Source: Rhodoligotrophos sp. CJ14 (lineage in GTDB: Bacteria > Pseudomonadota > Alphaproteobacteria > Rhizobiales > Im1). Taken from it: a DNA stretch of 64,000 nt. Numbering within the stretch: the first letter of the stretch is position 1; the number at the start of each line of letters is the position of its first letter. Shown here in pieces: positions 7,855-16,884 of this stretch. Below the pieces are notes generated by a model. That model ran no database searches, was not told the DNA's origin, and worked only from the letters and a program-made list of their open reading frames with translations. Where the stretch lies: NCBI RefSeq assembly GCF_038811545.1, contig NZ_CP133319.1, forward strand, positions 2,385,516-2,449,515. The letters run 5' to 3'. The position numbers and the translations under genes were made by a program.

Positions 7855-10800
7855 ATGTCGCACTTCTTCATCCAACGTCCGGTCTTCGCATGGGTGATCG
7901 CCATCGCCATCATGCTGGCCGGCGCTCTGGCGATAACGACGCTGCCGATCTCGCAATATCCAGAAATCGCGCCACCCACGATCCGGGTCAGCGCGACCTA
8001 TCCCGGAGCAAGCGCTCAAGCCGTCGAGAACTCCGTCACCCGCGTCATCGAGCAGAACATGACGGGGCTCGACAATCTCGACTACATGTCAGCCTCAAGC
8101 GCCTCCAACGGCTCCTCATCGATCAGTCTGGTGTTCAACAATCAGGCCGATCCGGACATCGCCCAGGTTCAGGTGCAGAACAGGCTTCAGCTTGTTGAAT
8201 CCTTGCTGCCGCAAGCGGTTCGCGACCAAGGCGTAACGGTCACCAAATCCACCAGCAGCATCCTGATGGTGGTGACCCTCACCTCGACCGATGGTAGCAT
8301 GAGCTCGAATGATCTCGGCGATTTCATTTCGAGCAGTATCGAGGACGTGATCCGGCGCCTCGAGGGCGTCGGCGACTTGAACGTCTTTGGTTCGGGCTAT
8401 GCCATGCGCATCTGGCTCGATCCCGAAAAGCTCCAGCGTTTCCAGCTCACCCCGGCCGACGTGACATTGGCCGTCAGAGCGCAGAACACGCAGGTTTCCG
8501 CCGGACAGCTCGGGGCCTTGCCGGCGATCGGTGGCCAGCAGCTCAATGCGACGGTCACCGCCCAGAGCCAGCTGCAGACCCCCGACCAGTTCCGCAACAT
8601 CATCCTGAAAACTGACACGGCTGGTGCGGTCGTCCGCTTAGGGGATGTGGCCCGCGTCGAGGTCGGGGCGGAATCCTATCAGACCAGCTCTGAATATAAC
8701 GGAAGGCCGGCCGCGGGCTTCGGTGTGAACCTGGCGGCGGGGGCGAACGCAATCGACACCGCCGAGCGGGTTCGGGCGGCCATGGAGACCCTGAAAGGCT
8801 CCCTGCCCAGCAATGTGGAAGTGGTCTATGCCTATGACACGACGCCCTTCGTCGAGCTTTCGATCGAGGAGGTCGAGCGGACACTGTTCGAGGCCATCAT
8901 CCTGGTTTTCCTGGTGATGTTCCTGTTCCTGCAAAATCTGCGGGCCACATTCATCCCGATGATCACGGTTCCGGTCGTCCTGCTCGGAACCTTCGCCGTG
9001 CTCGCCTTGGCCGGCTACTCCATCAACACGCTGACCATGTTCGCCATGGTGCTGGCAATCGGCCTCCTGGTGGATGATGCCATCGTTGTCGTCGAGAATG
9101 TCGAGCGCGTGATGGCCGAGGAGGGATTGAGCCCGCGGGAAGCCACCGAGAAATCCATGCGCGAGATTACCGGGGCGCTGATCGGCATCGGCCTCGTGCT
9201 TTCCGCTGTCTTCGTACCCATGGCATTTTTCGGCGGCTCGGTCGGCATCATCTACCGTCAGTTCTCGATCACCATTGTCACCGCCATGATCTTGTCGGTG
9301 ATCGTGGCTCTCGTCCTCACCCCCGCGCTCTGCGCAACCATGCTGAAGCCCCACACCGGAACGCGGCGCCGCGGCCCGTTCGCCTGGTTCAACCGTGGCT
9401 TTGAACGCATGACGAATGGGTATCAGGCCTCCATAGGCGGCATCGTCAAGCGGCCGCTGCGGGTGCTGCTCATCTACGCCTTGCTGGCCGGCGGCGCCGT
9501 CTTTCTGTTTCGCGACCTGCCCAGCGCCTTCATCCCCCAGGAAGACCAAGGCGTGTTGATGACCCAGATCCAGCTCCCCGCGGGCGCGACGGCGCAGCGG
9601 ACCCAGGCCGTCATCGATCAGGTCCGCGACTATTTCCTGAACGAGGAAAAGGCCGCGGTGGAGAGTGTCTTCGCCGCCAAGGGCTTTGGTTTCAGTGGCA
9701 GCGGCCAGAATGCGGCACTTGCATTCGTCCGCCTGAAACCGTTTGAGCAACGAACCGCCCCCAGGCTCTATGCGGATGCGGTGGCCAGGCGCGCCATGCA
9801 GCGCTTCTCGGCCATTCGTGACGCCCAAGTCTTTGCGCTCGCGCCGCCCGCTATGCCCGGCCTTGGCACATCCAGTGGTTTCGACATGTATCTGCAGGAC
9901 CGCTCGGGCGCCGGGCGCGATGCCCTCAACGCCGCGCGCGACAGGTTGCTCCTGCAGGCCAATCAGGATCCGCGCCTTTCCGCCGTCCGGCAGAACGCAC
10001 AGGACGACCAGCCGCAATTCCGCATCAATGTAGACCAGGAACGAGCAGGCGCCTTGGGCCTCTCGCTCGCGGAAGTCAACGCCATCCTCACGACCGCCTG
10101 GGCGGGATCATATGTCAATGACTTCATCGATCGCAGTGAGATCAAGCCGGTCTACGTCCAGGCGGATGCTCCCTTCCGCATGCAACCCGAAGATATTGGT
10201 CTATGGTATGCGCGCAATTCCCTTGGCGAGATGGTCCCCTTCTCCGCCTTCACCGACACGGAGTGGACATACGGACCAGCAAAGCTCGACCGCTTCAACG
10301 GGGTTGCCGCCGTGAATATCCAGGGCTCGGCCGCCGCTGGCGTGAGTTCGGGAACGGCGATGGACCTCATGGAGCAATTGGTGAGCGGGCTCCAGAACGG
10401 CTTTGGCGTGGCCTGGTCGGGCCTCTCCTACCAAGAGCGGCTTTCCGGAAATCAGGCGCCCGCGCTTTATGCGATCTCCATCATCGTTGTATTCCTCTGT
10501 TTGGCGGCCCTTTACGAGAGCTGGTCGATTCCCTTCTCGGTCATCTTGGCCGTGCCTGTCGGCATCTTCGGTGCGCTGCTTGCCGCTTGGTGGTTCGGTC
10601 AGACCAACGACGTCTACTTCAAGGTGGGCTTGCTCACCACCATAGGCCTGGCGGCGAAGAACGCCATTCTGATCGTTGAATTCGCCAAGGACCTGCAGGC
10701 CGGTGGCAAAAGCCTGATCGAGGCGACCTTGGAAGCAGCCCGATTACGGCTGCGACCGATCATCATGACATCGCTCGCCTTCATTCTCGGCGTGACACCG

Positions 10801-10983
10801 CTCGCGATCGCCACGGGTGCTGCTTCCGGCGCCCAGAACTCGATCGGCATCGGTGTCATGGGCGGCATGATCAGCGCGACCGTGCTCGGCATCTTTTTCG
10901 TCCCGCTGTTCTATGTCCTGGTGATCGGCCTCTCCTCCCGCTTCCGGCGTTCACCGGCGCCGGCCGGTTCAGCGCCCGCGTGA
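7855..10983 (+). CDS. RND multidrug efflux permease (AcrB/MexB, HAE1 family)
   Basis: A 1042-residue inner-membrane proton/drug antiporter of standard AcrB length. The N-terminus has the family form [14 protein letters not shown]. The proton-relay aspartates D407-D408 are in [13 protein letters not shown], at the same numbers as in E. coli AcrB, and the TM10 lysine is in [16 protein letters not shown]. Two large periplasmic loops separate the twelve predicted membrane segments. The partner adaptor is directly upstream; no TolC/OprM-type gene follows, so the pump must use a channel encoded elsewhere. No TetR-type repressor is adjacent either. Confidence 0.97.
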   Translation: MSHFFIQRPVFAWVIAIAIMLAGALAITTLPISQYPEIAPPTIRVSATYPGASAQAVENSVTRVIEQNMTGLDNLDYMSASSASNGSSSISLVFNNQADPDIAQVQVQNRLQLVESLLPQAVRDQGVTVTKSTSSILMVVTLTSTDGSMSSNDLGDFISSSIEDVIRRLEGVGDLNVFGSGYAMRIWLDPEKLQRFQLTPADVTLAVRAQNTQVSAGQLGALPAIGGQQLNATVTAQSQLQTPDQFRNIILKTDTAGAVVRLGDVARVEVGAESYQTSSEYNGRPAAGFGVNLAAGANAIDTAERVRAAMETLKGSLPSNVEVVYAYDTTPFVELSIEEVERTLFEAIILVFLVMFLFLQNLRATFIPMITVPVVLLGTFAVLALAGYSINTLTMFAMVLAIGLLVDDAIVVVENVERVMAEEGLSPREATEKSMREITGALIGIGLVLSAVFVPMAFFGGSVGIIYRQFSITIVTAMILSVIVALVLTPALCATMLKPHTGTRRRGPFAWFNRGFERMTNGYQASIGGIVKRPLRVLLIYALLAGGAVFLFRDLPSAFIPQEDQGVLMTQIQLPAGATAQRTQAVIDQVRDYFLNEEKAAVESVFAAKGFGFSGSGQNAALAFVRLKPFEQRTAPRLYADAVARRAMQRFSAIRDAQVFALAPPAMPGLGTSSGFDMYLQDRSGAGRDALNAARDRLLLQANQDPRLSAVRQNAQDDQPQFRINVDQERAGALGLSLAEVNAILTTAWAGSYVNDFIDRSEIKPVYVQADAPFRMQPEDIGLWYARNSLGEMVPFSAFTDTEWTYGPAKLDRFNGVAAVNIQGSAAAGVSSGTAMDLMEQLVSGLQNGFGVAWSGLSYQERLSGNQAPALYAISIIVVFLCLAALYESWSIPFSVILAVPVGIFGALLAAWWFGQTNDVYFKVGLLTTIGLAAKNAILIVEFAKDLQAGGKSLIEATLEAARLRLRPIIMTSLAFILGVTPLAIATGAASGAQNSIGIGVMGGMISATVLGIFFVPLFYVLVIGLSSRFRRSPAPAGSAPA

Positions 10984-10998
10984 GCCAGAGGTGCGGCC

Positions 10999-11691
10999 CT
11001 ACTGCACCCGGCGCGGTTCAGCCGCGAACGGGCTGAGGCCGAGCCATTGCTGGATCGCCCGCGCAATGCGCGGGTCACCATCGAGGGAGAGCCGCCCCGC
11101 CTCGACTTCCTGACGTACGACGGTGAGCCCCATCCAGATCGCGGTCATGCTGCGCAGTGACCCGGTAACGAGCAAATCCACTTCGAAACCGGGATCGAAA
11201 CCACACAGATCAACCTGCCCGGCATCGATCACCAGCCACCAATTCTGACGGGATGGTGGCAGCTCTGGGTACTGAAACTGTATCGTGCACCGTTTCGGCG
11301 GCAATGGCTGCGGATTGAGGTTGCGGCGCATGTCCCACATGAGGAGCGAGGGATCGAGATTCTTGAGCGACAGGCGGGATTCCACCCATCTCTGTCCCCA
11401 GAAGCCGATACCCAGAATGATGGGCCGCAGATCTTCCCCCGCCTCTGACAGGTGATATTCGTTGATTCCATTCGGATTGCGGACTGTCCGGATGACCCCG
11501 ACCCGCTCCAGCTCCTTCAGCCGCTTGGAGAGAAGCGCTGGCGACATCCGCGGCACACCCCGGCGCAGATCATTGAATCGTGTGGCCCCGCAGAGCAGCT
11601 CACGGATGATGAGCGTGGTCCACCGCGAGCACAGGATCTCCGAGGCCATTGCAACCGGGCAAAACTGGCCATAGCTTCCACGAACGTCCAC
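10999..11691 (-). CDS. HxlR-family transcriptional regulator with C-terminal SCP2-like domain
   Basis: About 230 residues. The N-terminus (YGQFCPVAMASEILCSRWT) and the winged helix (FNDLRRGVPRMSPALLSKRL) are classic HxlR; the C-terminal 100 residues look like the SCP2 lipid-binding-like domain found on a subset of these regulators. The open frame extends to 11946, but that would overlap the divergent flavoprotein gene. GTG at 11691 has a full GGAGGTGA five bases upstream and is the better start. The 151-bp divergent promoter that remains contains a perfect palindrome. The likely target is the flavoprotein gene, possibly also itself. Confidence 0.85.
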   Translation of the reverse strand: MDVRGSYGQFCPVAMASEILCSRWTTLIIRELLCGATRFNDLRRGVPRMSPALLSKRLKELERVGVIRTVRNPNGINEYHLSEAGEDLRPIILGIGFWGQRWVESRLSLKNLDPSLLMWDMRRNLNPQPLPPKRCTIQFQYPELPPSRQNWWLVIDAGQVDLCGFDPGFEVDLLVTGSLRSMTAIWMGLTVVRQEVEAGRLSLDGDPRIARAIQQWLGLSPFAAEPRRVQ

Positions 11692-11770
11692 GGCGGTCAC
11701 CTCCGGCGCCCCTCGGGGATCATAGCGCAAATGCGCGGTTTTCAAAGCGATACTGTGGCCGGACGCACTA

Positions 11771-11784
11771 CAGTTCGTGAACTG
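11771..11784. promoter_or_regulatory. Perfect 14-bp palindrome, putative HxlR operator
   Basis: CAGTTC-GT-GAACTG lies in the HxlR/flavoprotein divergent promoter, 59 bp upstream of the flavoprotein ATG and 80 bp from the HxlR GTG. Its size and position fit a dimeric winged-helix operator. Confidence 0.5.
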
Positions 11785-11842
11785 GACGACACCTAAAAGC
11801 GGCGCAATCCTCCGGTAAAGTTGGTCCACGGAGGAAACGGAC

Positions 11843-13006
11843 ATGACCAGCACAGTTGCACATTCGGACAGCATCTCGGTGATCGCAACCGCAGATCCAG
11901 CAGCAACGGCGCGCGAACTCTCACCTATCTTTGCCGAGAGAGCCAACCGCTTTGATGAGACGGATAGCTTCGTTGCGGAGAACTACGCCATTCTCAGAGA
12001 TGCTGGTCTCGTCGAAGCCGGCGTTCCGCGTGAGCTTGGCGGCGGTGGCGCGGACATAGCCGATCTCGCCGAAATGGTCAGAGTTCTCGGCCGCGCCTGC
12101 GGCTCGACTGCCCTCGCCTTCTCCATGCACACCCATCAGGTGGCGATCCCCGCCTGGCGCTGGCGCCATCAGAACGCCACCGCCGTTGAACCATTGCTCA
12201 AGCGTGTCGCGAGCGAGCGCCTGATCCTGCTCTCAAGCGGCGGCTCCGACTGGGTTGGCGGTTCCGGCACCGCCGTCAAGGTCGATGGCGGATATCGCAT
12301 CACGGCGCGCAAGGTCTTCACATCAGGAGCTGAGGCTGGCGATCTGCTGATGACCGGTGCGGTTGTCACCGAACAGGATGGGTCCCGCTCCGTCATCCAC
12401 TTCGCAGCCCCCATGAACAGGCCCGAGGTAAAGATCATCCAGACCTGGCGAACCCTGGGCATGCGCGGAACCGGCTCTCATGACGTGGTCATCGAGGACT
12501 TGTTCATCCCGGACAGCAGTGTCGCGTTTTCACGCAAGGCGGGAGAGTGGCACCCGGTCTTCCAGATCATCGCCACCCTGGCCTTTCCGCTTATCTATTC
12601 TGCCTATCTGGGCGTTGCGGAAAGCGCGCGCGATATCGCCCTTGATCTGGCAAGGCGCAAGCCGGTGAGCCCCTACGGGCTCGAGCTTGCCGGACGCATG
12701 GAGACCGCGCTCAGAACAGCGCAAATAGCTCATCGCTGGATGTTGGAGATCGCCGCACGAAATGCGCCGTCAGCCGATAGCGTCAATGAGGTGATGATCG
12801 GCCGCACAGTGCTGGCGGAGAACGCCATCCGTGCGGTTGAGCTCTCGCTCGAGCTCGCTGGCGGCGCTGGCTTTTATCGCTGCAATGGGCTGGAGCGTCG
12901 CTTCCGGGATATCCAGGGTGCCCGCTACCATCCTCTCCAGGCTGGACCGCAGGCCCATTATGCCGGGGCGATTGCGCTTGGTCAGCCCGTCGCGACGGTC
13001 TACTGA
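11843..13006 (+). CDS. Acyl-CoA dehydrogenase-fold flavoprotein (DszC/SfnB-like monooxygenase candidate)
   Basis: A 387-residue protein with the acyl-CoA dehydrogenase fold: N-terminal helical domain (ELGGGGADIADLAEMVRVLG), central beta domain (GGYRITARKVFTSGAEAGD) and C-terminal helical bundle. The C-terminal region FRDIQGARYHPLQAGPQ lacks the YEG motif that carries the catalytic glutamate of true dehydrogenases. It resembles the group that includes sulfur-acquisition oxidoreductase SfnB and the flavin monooxygenase DszC. It is therefore more likely a reduced-flavin monooxygenase or related oxidoreductase than a beta-oxidation enzyme. A strong GGAGG lies before ATG 11843. It is divergently controlled by an HxlR-type gene. 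Confidence 0.8.
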   Translation: MTSTVAHSDSISVIATADPAATARELSPIFAERANRFDETDSFVAENYAILRDAGLVEAGVPRELGGGGADIADLAEMVRVLGRACGSTALAFSMHTHQVAIPAWRWRHQNATAVEPLLKRVASERLILLSSGGSDWVGGSGTAVKVDGGYRITARKVFTSGAEAGDLLMTGAVVTEQDGSRSVIHFAAPMNRPEVKIIQTWRTLGMRGTGSHDVVIEDLFIPDSSVAFSRKAGEWHPVFQIIATLAFPLIYSAYLGVAESARDIALDLARRKPVSPYGLELAGRMETALRTAQIAHRWMLEIAARNAPSADSVNEVMIGRTVLAENAIRAVELSLELAGGAGFYRCNGLERRFRDIQGARYHPLQAGPQAHYAGAIALGQPVATVY

Positions 13007-13039
13007 AGCGCTGATCGGGCGATCGACGCCCCGCGTACC

Positions 13040-13075
13040 GCGGCTTCGCGATCAAAGAAGAGCGGAACGCTCTAG
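13040..13075. repeat. Right half of the dispersed intergenic palindromic element (copy D), also a terminator-like hairpin
   Basis: The segment closely matches the right end of the element at 37303-37406. It carries the perfect hairpin AGAGCG-GAA-CGCTCT (13059-13073), which overlaps the stop codon of the oxidase gene at the convergent junction. It may work as a bidirectional terminator. Confidence 0.6.
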
Positions 13076-14373
13076 AGGCCGAGCCGGTCGCGAATGCGGC
13101 CATAGGCGAGCCGCAAAGAGGTGGCAGGCTTCCATAGCCCGTGCAGCGGAATGGCCTTGATGTCGGTCACCGGCATCGGCAGCTCTTCGGGCCCGGCGCC
13201 GGCAATCCGCTGGGCGAGCAGCGCGCCCATGGCCGTGGCCATGGCGATCCCACGGCCATTATAACCGAGCGCGATATGCACATTCGGTGCCGGCTCGTGC
13301 ATATGGATGTGGTGATCGGGAGTGATCGCCACCTGCCCATTCCACACATGCGTCCAGCTCATGCCATTAAGCTCCGGCCAAAGGCGCTCCGCATACGCGA
13401 TGAGGTGCTGGGCATCCCCGAATCCGGTGACATCGCGCATTGGGCTGCGCCCGCCGATGATCAGGCGCCCCCCGCGGTCAAGCCGGTAGTAAATGGTTGT
13501 ATTGCCGGTCTCATAGAGAACCGACCCGCCAGGCAGGATTTTCGAGGCGATGCCTTGCGGCAGAGGCGCGGTGGCAACAATCGTCGTATAGACCGGCACG
13601 ATGCTCTGCGCGAGTTTGGGCCATAGCCCGTCCGTATAGCCATTGGTCGCCAACACCAGCCGCTCCGCAAGTACGGCGCCTGAGGGCGTCCGGACGGCCC
13701 AGCGCGGGCCAGCCCTTTCCACCGCCAATGCGGGTGAGGCTCCATGTATCCTGGCACCCGCTTTCATCGCAGTCTCGGCCAGCCCCCGGGCATAGCCCAG
13801 TGGATTGACCTTGCCGCCTTGCGCGAAGAAGAGTCCGCCAGGATAGCGATCAGTGCCCGATGCACTTGCGGCAGCGCCCCGATCGAGCCATTCGGCAGCA
13901 CCAACCAGTTTGCGCCATTCCTGGAAATAGGTCTGCGCCCGCGCGATACCGGCGCCGTTTATGGCCATACGCAACGTGCCGGTCTGCGATGCCTCGCAAT
14001 CGATCCCGTGCCGGGCCACCAGCTCGAACACCCTGTTGGGTGCATCCGCCGCATAGTGCAGCATGCGCCGGCCAAGATCCTCGCCGAAATCAGCAACGAC
14101 CGTGGCCGGCGTCGGATAAAGACCGGGATTGACCTGCCCGCCATTTCGCCCCGAAGCGCCCCAGCCAGGCTCATGCCGCTCCAGCACCACCGCGCGGATG
14201 CCCCTTTCCGCCAGATGCAGGGCAGTTGAAAGCCCGGTATAGCCGCCGCCCACTATGGCCACATCGGTGCTGCAGTCCCCATCGAGCGACGGTGTCTCCA
14301 CCGGTGGCCGGGCGGTATCCGCATAGAGGCTCCGCGGCAACGGCTTGCCGCGATCGGTGCTGGCTTGGGTCAT
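13072..14373 (-). CDS. FAD-dependent amine oxidoreductase (DAO family, PuuB/sarcosine oxidase-like)
   Basis: A 433-residue flavoenzyme. The N-terminal dinucleotide fold has VAIVGGGYTGLSTALHLAE near residue 33, followed by GASGRNGGQVNPG, typical of gamma-glutamylputrescine oxidase (PuuB) and its relatives. It would oxidise a secondary or primary amine to aldehyde, ammonia or amine and H2O2. It is the last gene of the minus-strand operon with polyamine-type importer genes and a creatinase-like protein, 10 bp after the latter, so its substrate is probably the amine produced there. The exact substrate is unknown. Confidence 0.88.
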   Translation of the reverse strand: MTQASTDRGKPLPRSLYADTARPPVETPSLDGDCSTDVAIVGGGYTGLSTALHLAERGIRAVVLERHEPGWGASGRNGGQVNPGLYPTPATVVADFGEDLGRRMLHYAADAPNRVFELVARHGIDCEASQTGTLRMAINGAGIARAQTYFQEWRKLVGAAEWLDRGAAASASGTDRYPGGLFFAQGGKVNPLGYARGLAETAMKAGARIHGASPALAVERAGPRWAVRTPSGAVLAERLVLATNGYTDGLWPKLAQSIVPVYTTIVATAPLPQGIASKILPGGSVLYETGNTTIYYRLDRGGRLIIGGRSPMRDVTGFGDAQHLIAYAERLWPELNGMSWTHVWNGQVAITPDHHIHMHEPAPNVHIALGYNGRGIAMATAMGALLAQRIAGAGPEELPMPVTDIKAIPLHGLWKPATSLRLAYGRIRDRLGL

Positions 14374-14383
14374 GGGAGGCTCG

Positions 14384-15637
14384 TCAGACCACGATCAGCT
14401 CGAGCGGCACGTTGGACAGAATGCGCGCGCCGTTCTTCTCATAGACCAGCGTATCGATCAGCCAGGTGTTAAACAGGCTCTCCAGGTTGGTTACCATGTT
14501 CTCCTCGAACACCCGGTCGAGATATTTTTCATCCTGATAATGGAAGTAGAAATCGCCGACCCAATCCGGCGGCAGGCTGAGACCCAGCTCATAGCCCAGC
14601 ACCCATCCGGCACCATCCAGAAGGCCCACTTCGGAGAGATAGCGGCGGATGAGGGCATTCACCTCGCGCACCGTCATGCCGGCTTTGACCTCATTGCGGA
14701 AGAGGTCGAACACGCCGGCCGCCTTTTTGTAATTGTCGAGCATCTCCTTGCTGGGCTCGCCCAACAAGAAGCCGCGCATCACGTTTGAATGATATCGATT
14801 GTAGACGCCGCACAGATCGGCTGTGAGGAACTCGCCCGCCTCAATGACCTTCCGCCCGGCCATGGAATGGCCCGATGAAACCGGGCGGCCATCCCGCACC
14901 GGCACTGCGTTGAAGATCGGGATCAGCGCCGGAAATTCGCTGCCCGCTTTCATCATGGCCGCGGTGGTCAGGCCGAACAGCTCGAGTTCGGTCATGCCCG
15001 GGCGGATCTCCTTCCGAATGGTCTCGATGCCAATCTCGGCAAAGCGGGTCGCCTTCTCCATCGTTGCGATCTCCGCGGGCGACTTCACCCGCCGCGCGCG
15101 ACGCAGAATGGTGCTGGCATCGACCACCCGCGCACCTTCCGCGAGGAACGCGCCTTCGAGCATGGTCGAGATCGCCCGGTTGGGCACATAGCTCCAATAC
15201 TCCATGCCGACGGTGCCATTGAGCCAGCCCTTGGCCTTCAGCTCGCTCATGATGAAGGGCAGATTGACTGAGGCCTCGCGCGACTTGAAGAAACGGTTGT
15301 CGGCCGAGATCGAGCACTTCGCCAGGACGGGCAGTTCCGTCGGGTTGTCGAAATGAAAGAACTCGTCGTGGTCCACATGAATCACGGTGCCATAGAGCTG
15401 CGGGTACCGCATCGGCGCATTGGCCTTGTACCAGCTGGCGTAATAGCCGTGCAGCCAGGTGATATGCTCCGGCGTCGTCACATAGAGCAGATCGATCTTG
15501 GCTTCCGCCATGAGCGCCCGCACCCGACGGATACGGTCGAGATATTCGGAACGGTCGAAAGCCAGTTCTGTCGCGGTGTCGGACAACGCCTCGAAGGCGC
15601 CCGGCGCAAGGCCGTTATAATCGCTGGTCTGTGCCAT
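14384..15637 (-). CDS. M24-family pita-bread protein, creatinase-like with degenerate metal site
   Basis: About 417 residues: an N-terminal creatinase domain (LLYVTTPEHITWLHGYY) and a C-terminal pita-bread domain. Of the five dimetal ligands of aminopeptidase P only two are visible: the first Asp (TADLCGVYNRYHSN, the second being Asn) and one Glu (NLESLF). The GHGIG histidine is replaced (GYELGLSLP), and the last Glu reads I (LIDTLVYEKNG). A histidine in SSGHSMAGRK fits the catalytic His of metal-free creatinase. It is therefore probably a metal-independent amidino- or C-N hydrolase rather than a peptidase. ATG 15637 is preferred to the TTG at 15649. It sits between the binding-protein gene and the amine oxidase gene. 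Confidence 0.82.
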   Translation of the reverse strand: MAQTSDYNGLAPGAFEALSDTATELAFDRSEYLDRIRRVRALMAEAKIDLLYVTTPEHITWLHGYYASWYKANAPMRYPQLYGTVIHVDHDEFFHFDNPTELPVLAKCSISADNRFFKSREASVNLPFIMSELKAKGWLNGTVGMEYWSYVPNRAISTMLEGAFLAEGARVVDASTILRRARRVKSPAEIATMEKATRFAEIGIETIRKEIRPGMTELELFGLTTAAMMKAGSEFPALIPIFNAVPVRDGRPVSSGHSMAGRKVIEAGEFLTADLCGVYNRYHSNVMRGFLLGEPSKEMLDNYKKAAGVFDLFRNEVKAGMTVREVNALIRRYLSEVGLLDGAGWVLGYELGLSLPPDWVGDFYFHYQDEKYLDRVFEENMVTNLESLFNTWLIDTLVYEKNGARILSNVPLELIVV

Positions 15638-15663
15638 GGGAAATCCCAATCATTGCAGGATTG

Positions 15664-15691
15664 GGGCTCCGCGCCCCCTCGCGCGGAGCCC
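15664..15691 (-). terminator. Strong hairpin after the binding-protein gene
   Basis: GGGCTCCGCGC-CCCCTC-GCGCGGAGCCC is a perfect 11-bp GC-rich stem between the binding-protein gene (stop at 15721) and the M24 gene. No U-tract follows, so it is more likely a stability or partial read-through element that keeps binding-protein mRNA in excess. Confidence 0.65.
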
Positions 15692-15720
15692 GGCTTCTCG
15701 GACGGCAGGTCAGGAACGAG

Positions 15721-16863
15721 TTACGCCTGCAGCCACTCCTCGAAGCGCTTCTGAGTTGCCTCGTAGTTCTTCGCCCACCAGCCCCAGTCGATGTGGAACT
15801 GCTTCTCCAGATTGGCCGGATAGGATGGCAGAATCTCAGCCAGCTCCTTGTCCAGCAGGTCATATGCCTTGAGGTTGGTCGGGCCGTAATACATGAGTCG
15901 CGCAAAGGCCGCTTGCGGTTCGGGGCGGCCAAGCCAGTTCATGATCTGCATGGCGCCGGTTGGGTTCGGTCCGCCTTTCATGGCAAGCCACGCCTCGACC
16001 TCGCCCTGATAGGCGGCCTGGTTCCACTCGAAGGCAAAGGGTGCGCCATTGTCGCGAATGGTCACGGTGCCGCGGCCGTTCCAGACATAGAGCAGGTCGA
16101 CCTCCTGGTCTTCCATCATCTGCTGCTGTTGGCCGCCGCTTTCCCACCAGCTCACGATATGCGGCTTGATCTTATCCAGGCTGCGGAAGGCCCGGTCCAC
16201 GTCGAGGGGATAGAGCTGATCCATCGGCACCCCATCGGCGAGCAGCGCGAACTCAATGGTGGGGTAAGCCGTATAACGACCGAAGGCGCGCGGTCCAGGG
16301 AACTTCTCGACATCCCAGAAATCCGCCCAAGTCTTGGGATGATCCCCATTCGGCCAGCGGTTCTTGTTATAAGCCATGACATAGGACAGCGTGCTGCCGC
16401 CAATGGCATAATCTCCATAGGCCAGCTGGTTGGGCGTGAGTGCCGACTTGTCGACCACCGTCCAGTCGAGCTTCTGACACACCCCCTTTTCCACGAACAT
16501 TGGCGTATCGAGCCCAGCGCCGAGAATGAAGTCGATCTCCATGGCGTTGGCCTCATGCATGGCCAGCACCTTTGGCGTGCTGTAGGGAATAACCTTTACC
16601 GCCGCCCCGGATTTCTCCGTATAGGGCGTGTAATAGGCTTCAGCGATCCGCTGATCCCATTCACCGCCCCAGCCCATGGTGGTCACCGCATCGGCCGCTT
16701 GCGCCTTGCTCACGAGCATGCCGTGGAAGCTGGCAAGCAGGGCCGATCCTGCTGCCGCCTTGCCCAGCGCGCCGAGGAACTGGCGGCGGCTGAGCCCTCG
16801 CGTTTCATCCAGCACTTGCCGCAGCAGCAATGCGGCCCTTTCCTGCTCACTCCGGTCAAACAT
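15721..16863 (-). CDS. PotD-like ABC substrate-binding protein with Tat signal
   Basis: A 380-residue periplasmic binding protein of the spermidine/putrescine (PotD) superfamily. The N-terminus has a long leader with SRRQFLGALG (RR at 26-27), a hydrophobic stretch and an AQA-AD cleavage site, a Tat-type signal. Shared family motifs include TWADFWDVEKFPGPRAF and DGVPMDQLYPLDVDRAF, also found in the binding proteins at 25284 and 42272. ATG 16863 is chosen because GGAGGGAG lies immediately upstream; a longer frame to 16884 lacks this. It is the last importer gene, 21 bp after a permease gene. The ligand is probably an amine or amino compound. Confidence 0.92.
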   Translation of the reverse strand: MFDRSEQERAALLLRQVLDETRGLSRRQFLGALGKAAAGSALLASFHGMLVSKAQAADAVTTMGWGGEWDQRIAEAYYTPYTEKSGAAVKVIPYSTPKVLAMHEANAMEIDFILGAGLDTPMFVEKGVCQKLDWTVVDKSALTPNQLAYGDYAIGGSTLSYVMAYNKNRWPNGDHPKTWADFWDVEKFPGPRAFGRYTAYPTIEFALLADGVPMDQLYPLDVDRAFRSLDKIKPHIVSWWESGGQQQQMMEDQEVDLLYVWNGRGTVTIRDNGAPFAFEWNQAAYQGEVEAWLAMKGGPNPTGAMQIMNWLGRPEPQAAFARLMYYGPTNLKAYDLLDKELAEILPSYPANLEKQFHIDWGWWAKNYEATQKRFEEWLQA

Positions 16864-16884
16864 CAGTCTCCCTCCTTTTATCAT

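Noticed and set aside
8638-10017. 459-codon open frame on the minus strand opposite the RND permease
   Set aside because: Antisense shadow of a strongly conserved gene; low-complexity composition rich in Arg, Gly and Asp, no family motif and no ribosome site.
11692-11946. N-terminal extension of the HxlR regulator to 11946
   Set aside because: It would overlap the start of the divergent flavoprotein gene; GTG 11691 has a full ribosome site and starts the conserved domain.
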